Shown here: in pieces, positions 1 to 9,527 of the stretch | How positions within the stretch are numbered: the first letter of the stretch is position 1 | Layout: each line of letters opens with the position of its first letter | Assembly (NCBI GenBank): GCA_965229645.1 | Contig: OZ245893.1 | Location: 2,170,001 to 2,234,000, forward strand | DNA from: CAXQZM01 sp965229645 | GTDB taxonomy: Bacteria; Pseudomonadota; Alphaproteobacteria; UBA7985 | Direction: 5' to 3' | Length of the DNA stretch: 64,000 nucleotides | The notes under the pieces: model-generated | Told to the model about the DNA's origin: nothing | What the model saw: the letters and a program-made list of their open reading frames with translations, nothing else | Databases searched by the model: none | Translations under genes and position numbers: made by a program

Positions 1-1
1 C

Positions 2-421
2 ACGCTAGGGGACACTAACCCAGCCGACAGGGTTGCCCTGCGCCAGGCAGAGGCCAAACCCGTCTTCGACGACCTCGAACGCTGGCTCCACGATCGGCTT
101 CCCAAGCTCCTTGGCAAGTCACCGCTTGCTGGGGCTATCCGCTATGACCTTGGCCGCATGAAGAAGGCGCGGCCCTATCTCGACAACGGCTTCTTGGAGA
201 TCGACAACAACACCGTTGAACGCGCCGTCAAACCCGTTGCTCTGGGGCGCAAGAACTGGACGTTCGTAGGATCAGAAGGCGGCGGCAAGGCTATGGCCAT
301 CGCCTATACTCTCATCGAAACCGCCAAGCTCAACCAAGTCGAACCCCAAGCATGGCTCATACCAACGGCGAAAAAAGTGTCAACTTTTTTGGCCGTTGGG
401 ATTATTCGACGTAGAAATTGA
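2..421 (+). pseudogene. IS66-family transposase, C-terminal fragment cut by a repeat
   Basis: The frame is open from the window edge and encodes the C-terminal part of an IS66-type (TnpC) transposase. The conserved block DNNTVERAVKP followed by GRKNWTFVGSEGGG, and then the LIETAKLNQVEPQAWL helix, is typical of the family's catalytic C-terminus. The 5' part lies outside the window. IS66 homology stops near base 357, where the right hairpin of the ATACC repeat begins. The last roughly 20 codons (IPTAKKVSTFLAVG and on) are repeat-derived. The normal IS66 C-terminal tail is missing, so the gene is a truncated remnant even if the 5' end is intact. It runs convergently into pbpC and overlaps its stop codon. 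Confidence 0.85.
359..399 (+). repeat. ATACC repeat, right hairpin only
   Basis: ATACCAACGG is followed by an A-run, the loop GTGTCAAC, a T-run and then GGCCGTTGGGAT, forming one near-perfect stem. This is the right-end hairpin of the repeat described at 7525-7721, without the rest of the element. It terminates IS66 homology on one side and abuts the pbpC stop codon (402-404) on the other. It could act as a transcription end in either direction, but the U-run sits inside the stem, so it is not a textbook terminator. Confidence 0.75.
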
Positions 422-2369
422 TCGTCTGTCGGCATCCCTTGGCGTTGGCGCTGAGGGAATGGGCGCCTGGCATGGGCACAAGCAGGGATTGGCCTGCCAG
501 ATCCGCAGGGTGCCCGTTGAGGTATAGGTTCGTGCTGGGGTAATGCAGATCGACAAACACCCTTCGGGTCGGCGTACGTAGCCAATCCCCGTCTTCTGGC
601 ACCAAAATGAGCGGTGGGCAGGTGGAGGCAGGCAGCGGCAGCGGTGCGGCTAGCTTGGGCTGCGCTGCCAGGCGCGGCGGCGGCAGGTTGAGGGCGCTTT
701 GAATGCGCTCGGCAAGGGGCAGCGCCGCGCTTGCCCCCGTCAGGTGCTCGGATCGCTCATTGTCAGGCGTCCCCAGCCAGGTGTAGATCAGGTGATTTTG
801 CGTCACGACCATCGCATGGGCGTCTTGGCGGTGTTGCGATGTGCCTGTTTTGGCAACGCGGTAGCCGCGCCCGTCGGCACGGGGAACCGCCATCAACCCA
901 AGTAAGGTCTGGGCCGTTTCGGGCGAGAGCAGCGGGTCCGTTACGGGCAGTGCGCCGTCGCCCGCCTCAAACCGCAACGCCCGCGCCGTTCCTGGGTCCA
1001 CTAGCGCCAGGTATAGGGCGGCAAGTTCCTCACCGCTCAAGGAAAATCCCCCAACCGCCAGGCTCAGGCCCTGGTCCAGATACTGCGGGTCTCGGCGGCC
1101 TAAGAAGCCTTCGATTTGCCGCGCTACGGCCCCGCTGCCGAGCAAGCGCAAGGTTTCAATGGCGGGAATATTGCGGGAAGTGACCAGCGCCTCGGCCAAG
1201 GTGATGTCGCCGACGAAGGCCCCATCAAAATTGCTGGGGGCATAGCCCGCGACCTGCAACCTTTGATCGCGAAAGACATGATCGTGCGCGATCAGTCGCC
1301 GATCCAGCGCCAGAGCATAGATCAAAGGCTTGAGCAAAGACCCTGGGCTGCGCACGCTGGTCAGGAAATTGTTGCCGCCTTTGCGGTCGCGATCCAGGTA
1401 TCCCGCCGAACCTTGATAGGCGCGAACAAGGCCCGTTCGCCGCTCCACAATCAGGGCCGCTGCGTTGATGGGTGCGGCATGGGCCCGAACTTCATGGGCC
1501 AAGAGGTCGCCCAAGACCCGCTGCCAATCGCCGTTCAAACTGGTCACCAGCGGCGGCGCGGTCCCCTTATGGCGATCCTTATCCCTGAGGCGATCCAGGG
1601 CGTGCTGTGCCAGCGAAGGGGGGCGATGGAATTGCATTTGCAAGCCTTCTGACTCATAGTCGCGCAAGGCCTGCGTGCCGATCCCAAGCCTGGGCGCGAT
1701 GGTTGTCAGCACCCGATTTTTGGCCGCTAAGGCGGCGCCAGGGAACCGGTCAGGCCGCCGCCGCTCTGGGCTTTGCGGCAGGGCCACCAGCACGCCAATT
1801 TGGCTGAAGGTCAAGTGCGCTGGGTCGGTTTGAAACCAGGCGCGCGTTGCGGCCTTCACCCCCTCGATATGGCCGCCATATGGGGCAAGGGTGAAGTAAG
1901 CTTCCAAAATCTCCGATTTTTGCAAGTGCCACTCAAGCTTAAGCGCGGCGGCGATTTGTCGGGCCTTAGCGGCCAGGCCGCCCGACCTGAGGTCGGGGTA
2001 GAGCAAGCGGGCCAGTTGCATGGTGAGGGTCGAGCCGCCCGACACGATGCGTCGTTCGCGCACGAGGCTAAGCCCCGCGCGGGCCAAGGCGAAGGCATCG
2101 ACCCCTTTGTGGCGGTCGAAACGCTGATCCTCAAAGGCTATCAATGCGGCGATCAGGTTGGGGTCAATCTCGGCAATCGACACAGGTTCTCGCCACTTAC
2201 CCGCGCTGTTAAGGCGGACCTGCAAGAGTTGACCGTCCTGGGCATGGAGGCTGCGAGACGTGTCTTGCAAAGCAGAAAGATCGGGCGGGTGCGACAGCCA
2301 CCAGCCGCTCGCGGTTAAGGCGGTGAGGACCAGCGATGCCCCAAATATGAACCAGGCCCGCGCCGTCAA
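402..2369 (-). CDS. pbpC: Penicillin-binding protein 1C (bifunctional transglycosylase/transpeptidase)
   Basis: 655-residue class A penicillin-binding protein that polymerises and crosslinks periplasmic peptidoglycan. An N-terminal membrane anchor (about residues 5-25) is followed by the glycosyltransferase-51 domain, with motif AFEDQRF (Glu80) and GGSTLTMQLAR (about 111-121). The transpeptidase domain shows SLLK (344-347), SRN (398-400) and KTGTS (507-511). A C-terminal PBP1C-type beta domain follows. The start codon overlaps the stop of the upstream alpha-2-macroglobulin gene by 4 bp (ATGA). That pairing matches the yfhM-pbpC operon of many proteobacteria, where the two proteins are thought to repair the wall and trap proteases. 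The identification is secure; the exact physiological role is inferred from the family. Confidence 0.95.
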   Translation of the reverse strand: MTARAWFIFGASLVLTALTASGWWLSHPPDLSALQDTSRSLHAQDGQLLQVRLNSAGKWREPVSIAEIDPNLIAALIAFEDQRFDRHKGVDAFALARAGLSLVRERRIVSGGSTLTMQLARLLYPDLRSGGLAAKARQIAAALKLEWHLQKSEILEAYFTLAPYGGHIEGVKAATRAWFQTDPAHLTFSQIGVLVALPQSPERRRPDRFPGAALAAKNRVLTTIAPRLGIGTQALRDYESEGLQMQFHRPPSLAQHALDRLRDKDRHKGTAPPLVTSLNGDWQRVLGDLLAHEVRAHAAPINAAALIVERRTGLVRAYQGSAGYLDRDRKGGNNFLTSVRSPGSLLKPLIYALALDRRLIAHDHVFRDQRLQVAGYAPSNFDGAFVGDITLAEALVTSRNIPAIETLRLLGSGAVARQIEGFLGRRDPQYLDQGLSLAVGGFSLSGEELAALYLALVDPGTARALRFEAGDGALPVTDPLLSPETAQTLLGLMAVPRADGRGYRVAKTGTSQHRQDAHAMVVTQNHLIYTWLGTPDNERSEHLTGASAALPLAERIQSALNLPPPRLAAQPKLAAPLPLPASTCPPLILVPEDGDWLRTPTRRVFVDLHYPSTNLYLNGHPADLAGQSLLVPMPGAHSLSANAKGCRQTINFYVE

Positions 2370-5300
2370 CGCGCCAGAACTTCCCCAAGGCCACGCGCGG
2401 ATCTGCCGTGGATCCAGGGTTGGTACATGTATTCCACATGGGCATCGGGCACGACCATGCGGCCTGCGTAGGCCGCGCGCATGACGTAGGCGATTTGCAA
2501 TCGATCCCCTGCACGCCAGTAGCCGCTAAAGTGCGCGGTGAACCGATCATCGTGATGCTGAACCTCCATAGGCACGCGGCGCAACGCACCCTCGTCCCGC
2601 AAGGCATGGGGGATTTGGGCCTCGACAGTCTCGAGTTCAAATCCCGAAGGCAACAAATCGGTAATCATCAACTCCTGGATTGACCAACCGCCGTTGGTAT
2701 CCGCGCTTATGTCAATATTCAAAACCACGGTTACGGTGTCCCCTTGGGTTACCCTCAGGCGCGCGCCGCTGTCTTGAAATTCGGGTAGGAAAAGGTTGCG
2801 GTCTTCGTAGAGAATCTCGCCCTGGCGGTCGGCAAGGGACTTGCTGATGCGCAGCCCTTCGGTCACGGGGTCGATGCTGCTGCGCATGCCCAGGGCCTCG
2901 ACATTCAAAAAGCCTGACCAGCCTTGATCGGTGCTTAGCTGGAACCCCTGGGTCACTTGGGTTCGAGAAAGATCAATTTTGCCGTCCGCGCCGACCTGCT
3001 GGTCCCGACCATCGATGGTGACGGTCAGGTCTTGGGGCACGCGCAGGTGCCTAAAAATCTGCAACAGGCGTGCGTTGGTCAGGGTGGAGCGATAGGGCTG
3101 GCGGCTCAAATCGTGGGCGATCGTGCTGACGAAGCTTTGGATTTCCGTCGTTTGGTACTGGGGGCGGACTTGGGCCAGATAAGCTGCCGCCCGATCGTTC
3201 AGGATGGGCGCGCGGGACCCCGCCTCAAGCGTCTGCCAAACCGTGCCGTCTGGCACGGCATGGCGCGCGCCCGCGCTTGCGCGCTGCCAGGCGGCAATTT
3301 CCTCGGTCAGGCGGTTGGAAATTGCGTCGGCCCGACGCGCGTCACCGATGGCGTCGGCAACCCATAGACCCAGGCTCAGGCGGTCTAAGCGCGCGCTGGC
3401 ACTGTCCAGACTGGCGAGGGCATCGTCGGCTAACACCTCCTGGTCGAGGAGGTAGCGCGCCTGGCTGGTGACTTGGCGACCTGCCTTGGCCAAGACGCCC
3501 TGCGCCTGCAAGGCCCTGGTTGAATCGCGAAGGGATTGGCGTTGCAAGGCGTCCATGCCCAAGTGCAAGGCGTCAAGAACCGCATCAGGTTCCTTGGCGA
3601 AGGGCAGCGCCAGCGCCAGCGTTTCCACCGCGTAGGGCTGGTAGACGTCCATCACGCCGCCGTAGCGCGACCAGTAGCCAAATCGCCCGTCGGACCGTTG
3701 CAAGTCGATCAAGTGGTCCAGGCCCTCTTGAATCCGCCGCAGGCGCGTCTCATCAGCGTCTTGCAAGACGTGCTGCTGAAACACCAGGGCGCGAACACCG
3801 CTGGCGGTTTGCTCCACGCATCCATAGGGGTAGGCACGGATCGATTGGACGAGCTGATCGAACCCCGCGCCCGCATAGGGCGACAAGGTGGCGCTTACCA
3901 GGGTATGGGGCTGGGTCGCGTCCAAGGTGCCAAACGGCACAGGGGGAACGCGCATCCCGCCCGATACGGGCAGGGCTTGGGTTTCGTATTGGGGGTAGGA
4001 AGGCGTGCGCGCCGCCAAGGCAAAGGCCCTGCGCACGAGCAGGTCATCGTAGGAAAGGTCCGCCGCGACGTCGAAGGGGCCTGGCTTTTGCGGGGCAAGC
4101 TGCACGGCGTGCTGGCGCTGATCACCCGCGCGCATCGCCCAGTTGAGGCGGCTTTGCTGACCCCCGACACTGAGGCTTAGGTCCAGGTCGGCGTCGGCGT
4201 TCGCGCGCACCTGAACCTGAGTGTCGATATGATCGCCAACCCCAACAAAGCGCGGCAGCGAGACATCCAAGCTGACGGGGTCCTGAATGGGAATAGAATC
4301 GGTTTTGAGGGCGGTACCTTGGTCATCGGCTACCAACACAACCAGGCGCAGGCGTCCCTCGACCCTCGCAGGGTCGAATACGTATGACTGACGCCCCGCC
4401 TGCAGGGTCAGGAGCGGCGATACCGCCACCACCGTGTCGAAAAAATCTGTTTCAAGGTTTTGTCGGCGCTCTTGCATGGCCATGTCCATTAGGGCGAGGA
4501 CGTCCCCGCCGACCCGAAAGGCTTCCAGGCTGCGATCTTGTTGGATCAGGCGGCCCAAGTTGGATCCAAAGCCTAAGCCAAGGGCGCGTTCGCCAAAAAA
4601 GTGATCCGCGGGGTCGGTGTTTTCGAACCCCGTGATGGCGTGAATGCCTTCATCGATGAGAAACAATTGGGCGCTGGCCGCGCGCGTTAGATCCATCTGC
4701 ACCTCGATTGGTTCGACGGAGCGCAGGCGCTCTGGCGTGTGCACGGCGACGGCTAAGTGCCGCTGGTCGTCCAGGTTTGGCACCCAGGTCTTGCCCAGCG
4801 CCAGTTGCGGCAAATGCTCGGTCCCGCCCGCAACGGGCCGGATCAGCGTTGCCAGGATGTTGAGGCCAGGTTCCAACGAACCTGGAACCGCAAGCGGCAG
4901 TTCGACAGGGCCCGCTTCGACGGAAAAGCTGCGCTCAGAAATCACATCGCTGCCTGCCAAATGGACCTGCAATACGCCATCGAAAGGCGCCTCAAGGCGC
5001 AGAAGGCCCGTTTGCGCACCTGCGGGGCGGTCGTAAAACACGTTTAGGGCCGTCGGTTCCGCCGCAGAAATCCCCGCGCCGCCCCAACCCACGTCAAAAT
5101 CAAATTCCGTTACAAAGCCCTGATCTAGGGTCGCGGTCACCCGGTACGACCCCCACGGCAAAGGTTGGTCGAGCCGCCTGTAACCAGGTGCCCATGTCTG
5201 CGTATACACTGGTTCGGCCACCTGCATGTGCCCGCGCCAACGCCAGCCGTCGCGATAGTACCAATCGTAGTCGTAGTGCAGTCGGGAGACACGGACCTCT

Positions 5301-7480
5301 ATGTCCCCAATCGCAGCGTCGGGGGGCAGTGGCTGGCCCGCCCGATCGGTCACAATCAGGTCGAAGGCGGGGGTCGCCCCCGCGTCCAGCCGTCCGTCGA
5401 ACGCGGGGCGGAGCCCCACGTATGCGCCGTGGGTATCGACCCAAACCGTCGATTGCGCCTTGTTGGGCCGGCCCCCAACGTCAAACACCGCGAGGCTCAG
5501 GTGCACGGCCTGCAACCCTGGCCCGCCAGGTCCAGCCTCAAAGGGCGAAATCAGGGCTTTGGCAGCGCCATCTTGGTCCAAAATTAGAGATTTTTCGGGA
5601 ATCACCTTGTCTGCGACTTCGGCGTCGACGGGCCCGAACACGAAGTCTGGCAATCCTGCGATACGCCGCACATGGACCAGGCTCGCCTCTATAGTGGCAT
5701 TTAGGGCTTGGGCCGCGCCGCCTGAAAGGTACTGCGCCGAAACAGGAACGGCGAGGGCGTCTTGCCTGTCCCAAGGGTCAGCTAGATCGCCAAATTTCGC
5801 CTCAAGAGTCAGCGGCACGAAGGTTTCAACACGAAACGGCGCGCGAGCCAACAAGGTTTGATCCTTGCGACGCACCTCGACGGCGTAGGTTCCGAGCGCG
5901 GCGTTCGCCCCAAGCTCAAAGGCTCCCGCGATCAGCCCGTGCGCATTGGTCCTAAGATCCTGGACCGCCGCGTCGGCGCCCCGCTGATCGACCAGAACAA
6001 GATCGAGGTCAAAATTGGCGAGTACGTCGAGATTGAGCCTGCGCAAGGCGGCGTAAAAATGCACGCTTTGTCCAGGGCGCACCAAGTCACGCGCCAGCGT
6101 CAGGTAAGCATCCTCCCCCTGGGGTTTGGCCAGGCCCCCCGCCAAAACTCGCGGGATGGCTCGAAAATCGCGCATCTCCAAGACCGAAAAATCTCCCGCT
6201 TCGGTGGTAACGAAGGCATAGGCGGGCGCATTGGCGTCCTGGCCCTGCAAGCGTTGGGTTTCGATGACGACCGCCCCTTGGTCGGAGGTTTGGCCCGAAA
6301 ACAACTCGCGGTTGTTTTGCGCAATAAGTTGCACGGTGGCGCCAGCAACGCCCGCCGCCGTCGCGAAGTCGCGGACATGCAGGTGCGTTTGGGTCAATCC
6401 TGCGTAAGTGGTGATCCCCAAGCGCGATCGAACAAACCACAAAGTGGGTCGTTTTTGCGAAGGGGACATGTCCAGCTCTTCAGCCTCAAACATCGCCACG
6501 AACAGGCCAGGGTCGGCCAAATCGCCGAGCAAGCTCAAGTCCACGTTCAAACGGGTCGCTTGATCTTTGGGCACCGAGACGGGAATCGAGAAGGTTCCCA
6601 GATCTTGGCCGTAACGACGGGACAGCCAGTCGATCTGACCAGGCGATTGGGCGGTGAAAATCGTATTGATGCTGGCAATCGTGCGCGGGTCGATGCGGAC
6701 CAGCCGCACCGAAAACTCGCTGAGGTTCACCACCTCGACGGGCAAAACCCCTTGCTCGCTTAAGGGGACAATGAAGGCGCCGCTATCGACCTTCAGGCTC
6801 GGCGTTTTGGCAGCAGAAACCAGGTTGACCGCCAAATCATGGTCCAAAACCGGCGCCGACGGCCCAGGGATTAGCCCCGACTTGACGAGAATTTGAACGG
6901 GGGTGGAATAGGGCAAACCCTTGACGCAAAATCGCATCCGCGCGTTGCTCGCTTGACCGAGATGGGCTTGGGGGGTGTCGAGGGGAAGGCCGTCAAGACG
7001 AACCTCCAAGAACGCGGCCAGATCAGCGTCGTCCAGATCGAACCGCACCCCTGCTTGGTTGCTGTAAATCGCTGCGCAGACCTGGGCGCTGGCCCCCGCA
7101 TCGCTGCTGCGCGCGCCAGCCAAATAGTAGGTCGTATCGGGGCTAGGTTGCAAAAAGTTCGCCAGATCGGCGACATAAATTTGGGACTCGTATCGGAAGT
7201 TCAACAGATAGCCGCTTTCGGCGACGTCGGCGCTGACGGGGACCACGCCTACCACCTCGACGCGCGCGCCCTGATCAAGGCGCACGCCGCTGAAGGTGGT
7301 TACATCCCCCACGGCGGTAAGGGTGCTTCCTGGTGGCGGCACATTGGCCAAGACTGGGTCGGCCTCTTGGCCAACAGCCATCCGCGCCGCGGCCAGCGAT
7401 CCCAGCACGATGATCGCAAATAGGGCCGCGTAGGTCCAGACTGGCGTGGCTCGGAAGATGCGGAGGGTAAAATGGATCAT
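2366..7480 (-). CDS. Bacterial alpha-2-macroglobulin (YfhM-like)
   Basis: 1704-residue periplasmic protease-trap protein. The start was placed at the ATG at 7480 (MIHFTLRIF), which gives a basic N-terminus and a hydrophobic signal/anchor segment. The frame stays open further upstream only because it reads through the ATACC repeat. The protein has the MG1/MG2 macroglobulin arrangement and the thioester motif GCVEQ at about bases 3810-3822 (near residue 1220), so the covalent-trapping chemistry should be active. No lipobox cysteine follows the signal segment, unlike the E. coli lipoprotein form, so it may be soluble or N-terminally anchored. It is translationally coupled to pbpC. Confidence 0.93.
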   Translation of the reverse strand: MIHFTLRIFRATPVWTYAALFAIIVLGSLAAARMAVGQEADPVLANVPPPGSTLTAVGDVTTFSGVRLDQGARVEVVGVVPVSADVAESGYLLNFRYESQIYVADLANFLQPSPDTTYYLAGARSSDAGASAQVCAAIYSNQAGVRFDLDDADLAAFLEVRLDGLPLDTPQAHLGQASNARMRFCVKGLPYSTPVQILVKSGLIPGPSAPVLDHDLAVNLVSAAKTPSLKVDSGAFIVPLSEQGVLPVEVVNLSEFSVRLVRIDPRTIASINTIFTAQSPGQIDWLSRRYGQDLGTFSIPVSVPKDQATRLNVDLSLLGDLADPGLFVAMFEAEELDMSPSQKRPTLWFVRSRLGITTYAGLTQTHLHVRDFATAAGVAGATVQLIAQNNRELFSGQTSDQGAVVIETQRLQGQDANAPAYAFVTTEAGDFSVLEMRDFRAIPRVLAGGLAKPQGEDAYLTLARDLVRPGQSVHFYAALRRLNLDVLANFDLDLVLVDQRGADAAVQDLRTNAHGLIAGAFELGANAALGTYAVEVRRKDQTLLARAPFRVETFVPLTLEAKFGDLADPWDRQDALAVPVSAQYLSGGAAQALNATIEASLVHVRRIAGLPDFVFGPVDAEVADKVIPEKSLILDQDGAAKALISPFEAGPGGPGLQAVHLSLAVFDVGGRPNKAQSTVWVDTHGAYVGLRPAFDGRLDAGATPAFDLIVTDRAGQPLPPDAAIGDIEVRVSRLHYDYDWYYRDGWRWRGHMQVAEPVYTQTWAPGYRRLDQPLPWGSYRVTATLDQGFVTEFDFDVGWGGAGISAAEPTALNVFYDRPAGAQTGLLRLEAPFDGVLQVHLAGSDVISERSFSVEAGPVELPLAVPGSLEPGLNILATLIRPVAGGTEHLPQLALGKTWVPNLDDQRHLAVAVHTPERLRSVEPIEVQMDLTRAASAQLFLIDEGIHAITGFENTDPADHFFGERALGLGFGSNLGRLIQQDRSLEAFRVGGDVLALMDMAMQERRQNLETDFFDTVVAVSPLLTLQAGRQSYVFDPARVEGRLRLVVLVADDQGTALKTDSIPIQDPVSLDVSLPRFVGVGDHIDTQVQVRANADADLDLSLSVGGQQSRLNWAMRAGDQRQHAVQLAPQKPGPFDVAADLSYDDLLVRRAFALAARTPSYPQYETQALPVSGGMRVPPVPFGTLDATQPHTLVSATLSPYAGAGFDQLVQSIRAYPYGCVEQTASGVRALVFQQHVLQDADETRLRRIQEGLDHLIDLQRSDGRFGYWSRYGGVMDVYQPYAVETLALALPFAKEPDAVLDALHLGMDALQRQSLRDSTRALQAQGVLAKAGRQVTSQARYLLDQEVLADDALASLDSASARLDRLSLGLWVADAIGDARRADAISNRLTEEIAAWQRASAGARHAVPDGTVWQTLEAGSRAPILNDRAAAYLAQVRPQYQTTEIQSFVSTIAHDLSRQPYRSTLTNARLLQIFRHLRVPQDLTVTIDGRDQQVGADGKIDLSRTQVTQGFQLSTDQGWSGFLNVEALGMRSSIDPVTEGLRISKSLADRQGEILYEDRNLFLPEFQDSGARLRVTQGDTVTVVLNIDISADTNGGWSIQELMITDLLPSGFELETVEAQIPHALRDEGALRRVPMEVQHHDDRFTAHFSGYWRAGDRLQIAYVMRAAYAGRMVVPDAHVEYMYQPWIHGRSARGLGEVLAR

Positions 7481-7524
7481 TGTCGCGGTCCCAAGGTTGT
7501 TTTTGGATCGCCTGCTAAGAACTA

Positions 7525-7721
7525 ATACCAGCGGCGACCCGAAATGACTCTTTTCATCGCTGGTATAAGGGCCGCGACCGCGGCCCCCGCAACGGCCCCG
7601 AGAATAGCGCGAAAGCGCCTCCGGGTAAAGCGAAGGCCCCGTCGGAGGCGAAACGCGAAGCGTTTCTGCCGTGAGACACAAAACGGCCAAAAAAAGTGTC
7701 AACTTTTTTGGCCGTTGTTAT
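7525..7721 (+). repeat. ATACC repeat, copy A (about 200 bp, complete)
   Basis: Reference copy of the dispersed repeat. Left stem-loop: ATACCAGCG pairs with CGCTGGTAT over about 42 bp. Next come GGGCCGCG...CGCGGCCC, then CCCCGAG...GCGCGAAAGCGC with a GNRA-like loop, then AAACGCGAAGCGTTT. The right stem-loop is AACGGCC-A-run, GTGTCAAC, T-run-GGCCGTT. The outer ends are an imperfect inverted repeat. This copy lies between the alpha-2-macroglobulin start and the stop of the ABC ATPase gene. The longest frames across it are by-products of the repeat. Confidence 0.9.
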
Positions 7722-7748
7722 AAAGGGTCGATCCTTTGACAAACTCGT

Positions 7749-8576
7749 TTAAGGCTTGGATGCAGAAAACGCCACCTTGGGCGCGGCGTCGAGCAGCATA
7801 TGGGTATAGGCCGTCTGCGGGCGTTCAAAGAGGTCGCGTGCCCCTTGTTCCTCGACCAACCGACCGTCTTTCAGCACCCCCACGCGATGGGCAAGGCAGG
7901 AAACCACCGCGAGGTCATGGGAAATGAACAGGTAGGTGAGGCCCTGGTCCCGTTGCAAGCGCTTGAGGAGATTGAGGACTTGAGCTTGCACCGAAACATC
8001 AAGGGCGGAAGTGGGCTCATCGCAGACGATCATTTCGGGTTCGGACGCTAGGGCGCGGGCGATGGAGATGCGCTGGCGCTGGCCGCCCGAAAATTCGTGC
8101 GGGAACTTGCGCGCATCGCCAGCGGCGAGGCCGACTTGTTCGAGTAGTTGGACCACGCGGTCAGCGCGCGCTTGCTTGCCAGGGTGCAAGGCAAAGGCGT
8201 GCAAGGGCTCGGCCAAAATCGCGCCGACGCGCCAGCGCGGATTGAGGCTGGCGTAGGGCGACTGAAACACCATTTGGATACGACGGCGCAGCGCCCGCTT
8301 CTGCTGCTGGCTGACCTGCGGGTCGCTTAGGTCCAGACCATCGAGGCGGATCTGACCCGCGCTCGGCGGCAGCAAGCCGACGATCATTTTGGCAAGGGTG
8401 GACTTGCCCGACCCGCTCTCCCCCACCATGGCGAAAGTGGTGCCGCGCTCGATGGCAAAGCTGACTCCCTCCACCGCCGTTAAACCTCGACGAGCGCGGT
8501 TAGGCAGCAAGCGGCGGACCCAGGGGGACCCTTGGTCGAAATGGCGGCTAACCGCCTCGACTTCGACGAAGCTCAC
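7749..8576 (-). CDS. dppF: Dipeptide/oligopeptide ABC transporter ATPase (DppF/OppF type)
   Basis: 275-residue nucleotide-binding subunit that powers peptide import. Walker A is GESGSGKST, the signature is SGGQRQR and Walker B is CDEPTSALD. The GTG start at 8576 was chosen because it overlaps the TGA of the upstream ATPase gene (GTGA) and begins right at the domain (SFVEVEAVSRHF); the longer open frame upstream is an overlap artefact. It lacks the C-terminal Cys-rich oligopeptide extension that its partner carries. It is the last gene of a five-gene operon (binding protein, two permeases, two ATPases). Substrate specificity cannot be read from the sequence. Confidence 0.9.
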   Translation of the reverse strand: MSFVEVEAVSRHFDQGSPWVRRLLPNRARRGLTAVEGVSFAIERGTTFAMVGESGSGKSTLAKMIVGLLPPSAGQIRLDGLDLSDPQVSQQQKRALRRRIQMVFQSPYASLNPRWRVGAILAEPLHAFALHPGKQARADRVVQLLEQVGLAAGDARKFPHEFSGGQRQRISIARALASEPEMIVCDEPTSALDVSVQAQVLNLLKRLQRDQGLTYLFISHDLAVVSCLAHRVGVLKDGRLVEEQGARDLFERPQTAYTHMLLDAAPKVAFSASKP

Positions 8577-9526
8577 AGGCTTGCCTCTTGTCGCAACCAG
8601 CACGCGGCCTGGTCCTTCGAAACCCAAGGGCGCTGCGTTCGGCACCTGTCCATGGCCTGCGCGCATCGGGGATGAAATAGGCAGCCCGTGGGCAGCGCGT
8701 CCAACTTGGGCATGGCGCCTGGAATTTGATACAAGTCTTGGTTCAAGGCCCCAGGTTGCACGGTAGGGGTCGAGGCCATGAGGCCGCGCGTATAGGGGTG
8801 CTGCGGCTGGGTCAGCACCGCGCGCGTCGGGCCTTGTTCCATCAACTGCCCCGCATAGAGCACCGCGACCCGATCCGTGGTTTCCGCAATGACGCCCATG
8901 TCGTGGGTGATCAGCAGGACGGCGGTGCCGCGCTGGCGGCACAGGGTTTTGAGCAGGTCGAGAATTTGCGCCTGGACCGACACGTCCAAGGCTGTCGTTG
9001 GTTCATCGGCGATGATCAACAGGGGGTCGGTCACCAGGGCCAGGGCAATGACGACCCGCTGACGCATCCCGCCCGAAAAGACGTGCGGATAGTCGTGCAA
9101 GCGCGCGGGGTCGATCCCGACGTCGATCAGCGCAGCTGTCGCTTTCTCTAGGGCTGCGCGGTGCGAGAGCCTGGAATGACGGCGGATGGTCTCGATCAAC
9201 TGGGCGCCGATGGTGCGCAAGGGATTCAGGCTGGTCAGGGGGTCCTGAAAAATCATCGAGATCTTGTTGCCACGAAAGGCGGCGGGGTCTGGGTCAACCC
9301 GCACGCCCCCCAGCCAAACTTCGCCGCCAGCAAGGCGCCCTGGCGGGTCGATCAAGCCGATGATCGCCGATCCCGTCATGGACTTGCCCGCGCCCGATTC
9401 CCCGACAAGACCGAGGATTTCGCCCGCCGCAATCGACAAGGAAAGCCCATCGACCACGCGAAGGGGGCCGTGGCGGGTCGGAAAGTGGACGCTTAGGTCT
9501 TGGATCTCGAGTTGGCGCGCGCTCAT
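8573..9526 (-). CDS. dppD: Dipeptide/oligopeptide ABC transporter ATPase (DppD/OppD type)
   Basis: 317-residue ATPase subunit. It carries Walker A GESGAGKSM, signature SGGMRQR, Walker B ADEPTTALD and the C-terminal oligopeptide-transport extension with cysteines (CLFHPRCAQAMDRC). That extension is typical of DppD/OppD and in related proteins can bind an Fe-S cluster. It starts one base after the TGA of the permease gene upstream and overlaps the next ATPase gene by 4 bp, so the set is translationally coupled. Confidence 0.92.
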   Translation of the reverse strand: MSARQLEIQDLSVHFPTRHGPLRVVDGLSLSIAAGEILGLVGESGAGKSMTGSAIIGLIDPPGRLAGGEVWLGGVRVDPDPAAFRGNKISMIFQDPLTSLNPLRTIGAQLIETIRRHSRLSHRAALEKATAALIDVGIDPARLHDYPHVFSGGMRQRVVIALALVTDPLLIIADEPTTALDVSVQAQILDLLKTLCRQRGTAVLLITHDMGVIAETTDRVAVLYAGQLMEQGPTRAVLTQPQHPYTRGLMASTPTVQPGALNQDLYQIPGAMPKLDALPTGCLFHPRCAQAMDRCRTQRPWVSKDQAACWLRQEASL

Positions 9527-9527
9527 A

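Noticed and set aside
359..399. Right hairpin as a classical Rho-independent terminator
   Set aside because: The T-run lies inside the stem rather than after it, so termination is possible but not supported by the usual model.
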